DNA of 64,000 nucleotides from Clostridiales bacterium VE202-21 (GTDB lineage: Bacteria > Bacillota > Clostridia > Lachnospirales > Lachnospiraceae). This document shows, in pieces, positions 63,903-64,000 of this stretch. The position numbers and the translations under genes were made by a program. The notes below the pieces were generated by a model, which was not told where the DNA came from, made no database searches, and saw only the letters and a program-made list of their open reading frames with translations. The stretch's first letter is position 1, and each line of letters begins with the position of its first letter. The DNA lies in contig BAIF02000024.1 in the NCBI GenBank assembly GCA_000509105.1, positions 24,007 to 88,006 of the forward strand, in the 5' to 3' direction.

Positions 63903-64000
63903 AGGGATAGCCGAAAACCTCCCGGAGAACATCCATGTCCTTTCAAAAACGCGGCCGCGGACCTAAGAAATTCTAGCGGGAAACAGCCCTGAAAATGGAA

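Overview
The window looks like chromosome from a gut-type Clostridia, most likely a Lachnospiraceae member (inference). The signs are strong AGGAGG ribosome sites, several TTG/GTG starts, a SAM-I riboswitch on metK, a Na+-type V-ATPase operon, a lysyl-tRNA synthetase with an extra C-terminal tRNA-binding domain, and a birA / small conserved protein / coaX / dusB / greA / lysS order familiar from that family. No rRNA, tRNA, phage or CRISPR was seen.

Layout. 1-7.9 kb: a sugar or sugar-acid locus, all on +, with the end of a TRAP transporter, a 2-hydroxyacid dehydrogenase, an HpcH/HpaI aldolase, a transketolase in two halves, an L-arabinose isomerase and a frameshifted ketose 3-epimerase. 7.9-8.6 kb: an internally deleted IS256-type transposase remnant and a small MITE-like element with a 10-bp flanking direct repeat. 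8.6-17.4 kb: the nine-gene V-type ATPase operon (H/G, I, K, E, C, F, A, B, D; I is frameshifted). 17.7-24.6 kb: a proline-repeat protein, a shikimate-kinase-like protein, murA, a 255-bp foldback, a CapA-family protein, a GNAT acetyltransferase and riboswitch-controlled metK. 24.7-26.5 kb: a two-component system. 26.5-27.9 kb: a graveyard holding a decayed AraC regulator, a decayed uroporphyrinogen-decarboxylase-family gene and another fragment. 28-30.9 kb: KtrB/KtrA potassium uptake and an rRNA/tRNA methyltransferase. 31-33.5 kb: SatD, a truncated DUF3307 gene and a TipA-like MerR regulator with its 19-bp-spacer promoter. 33.6-34 kb: a second foldback (293 bp). 34-42.2 kb: a patatin-ornithine carbamoyltransferase fused frame, then birA, DUF6145, coaX, dusB, greA and lysS.

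42.5-58.2 kb is a nucleoside and deoxyribose salvage region: deoC, a transaldolase-like protein, a DUF1097 membrane protein, a VOC protein, deoB, an iron alcohol dehydrogenase, an amidohydrolase, a BMP-type nucleoside ABC importer with a nucleoside phosphorylase, a full-length transketolase and a DeoR-type repressor. Together they would import nucleosides, release and isomerise (deoxy)ribose phosphate, split it by aldolase and feed the pieces into pentose-phosphate metabolism and ethanol. 58.2-63.9 kb holds a URO-D-family gene divergent from an AraC regulator, followed by a YesM/YesN two-component pair.

The most unusual content is non-coding. Two very long foldbacks (20.5 and 33.7 kb) have unrelated arms but share a homologous crown hairpin. 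A dispersed TAACAGTTCAGGCA-ended palindrome family includes one copy with a target-site-like duplication. A GGGGTCAGACCCC palindrome family sits next to gene starts. Paired hairpins show compensatory base changes. Four otherwise well-preserved genes carry single-base frameshifts, which means either recent decay or residual sequence error.
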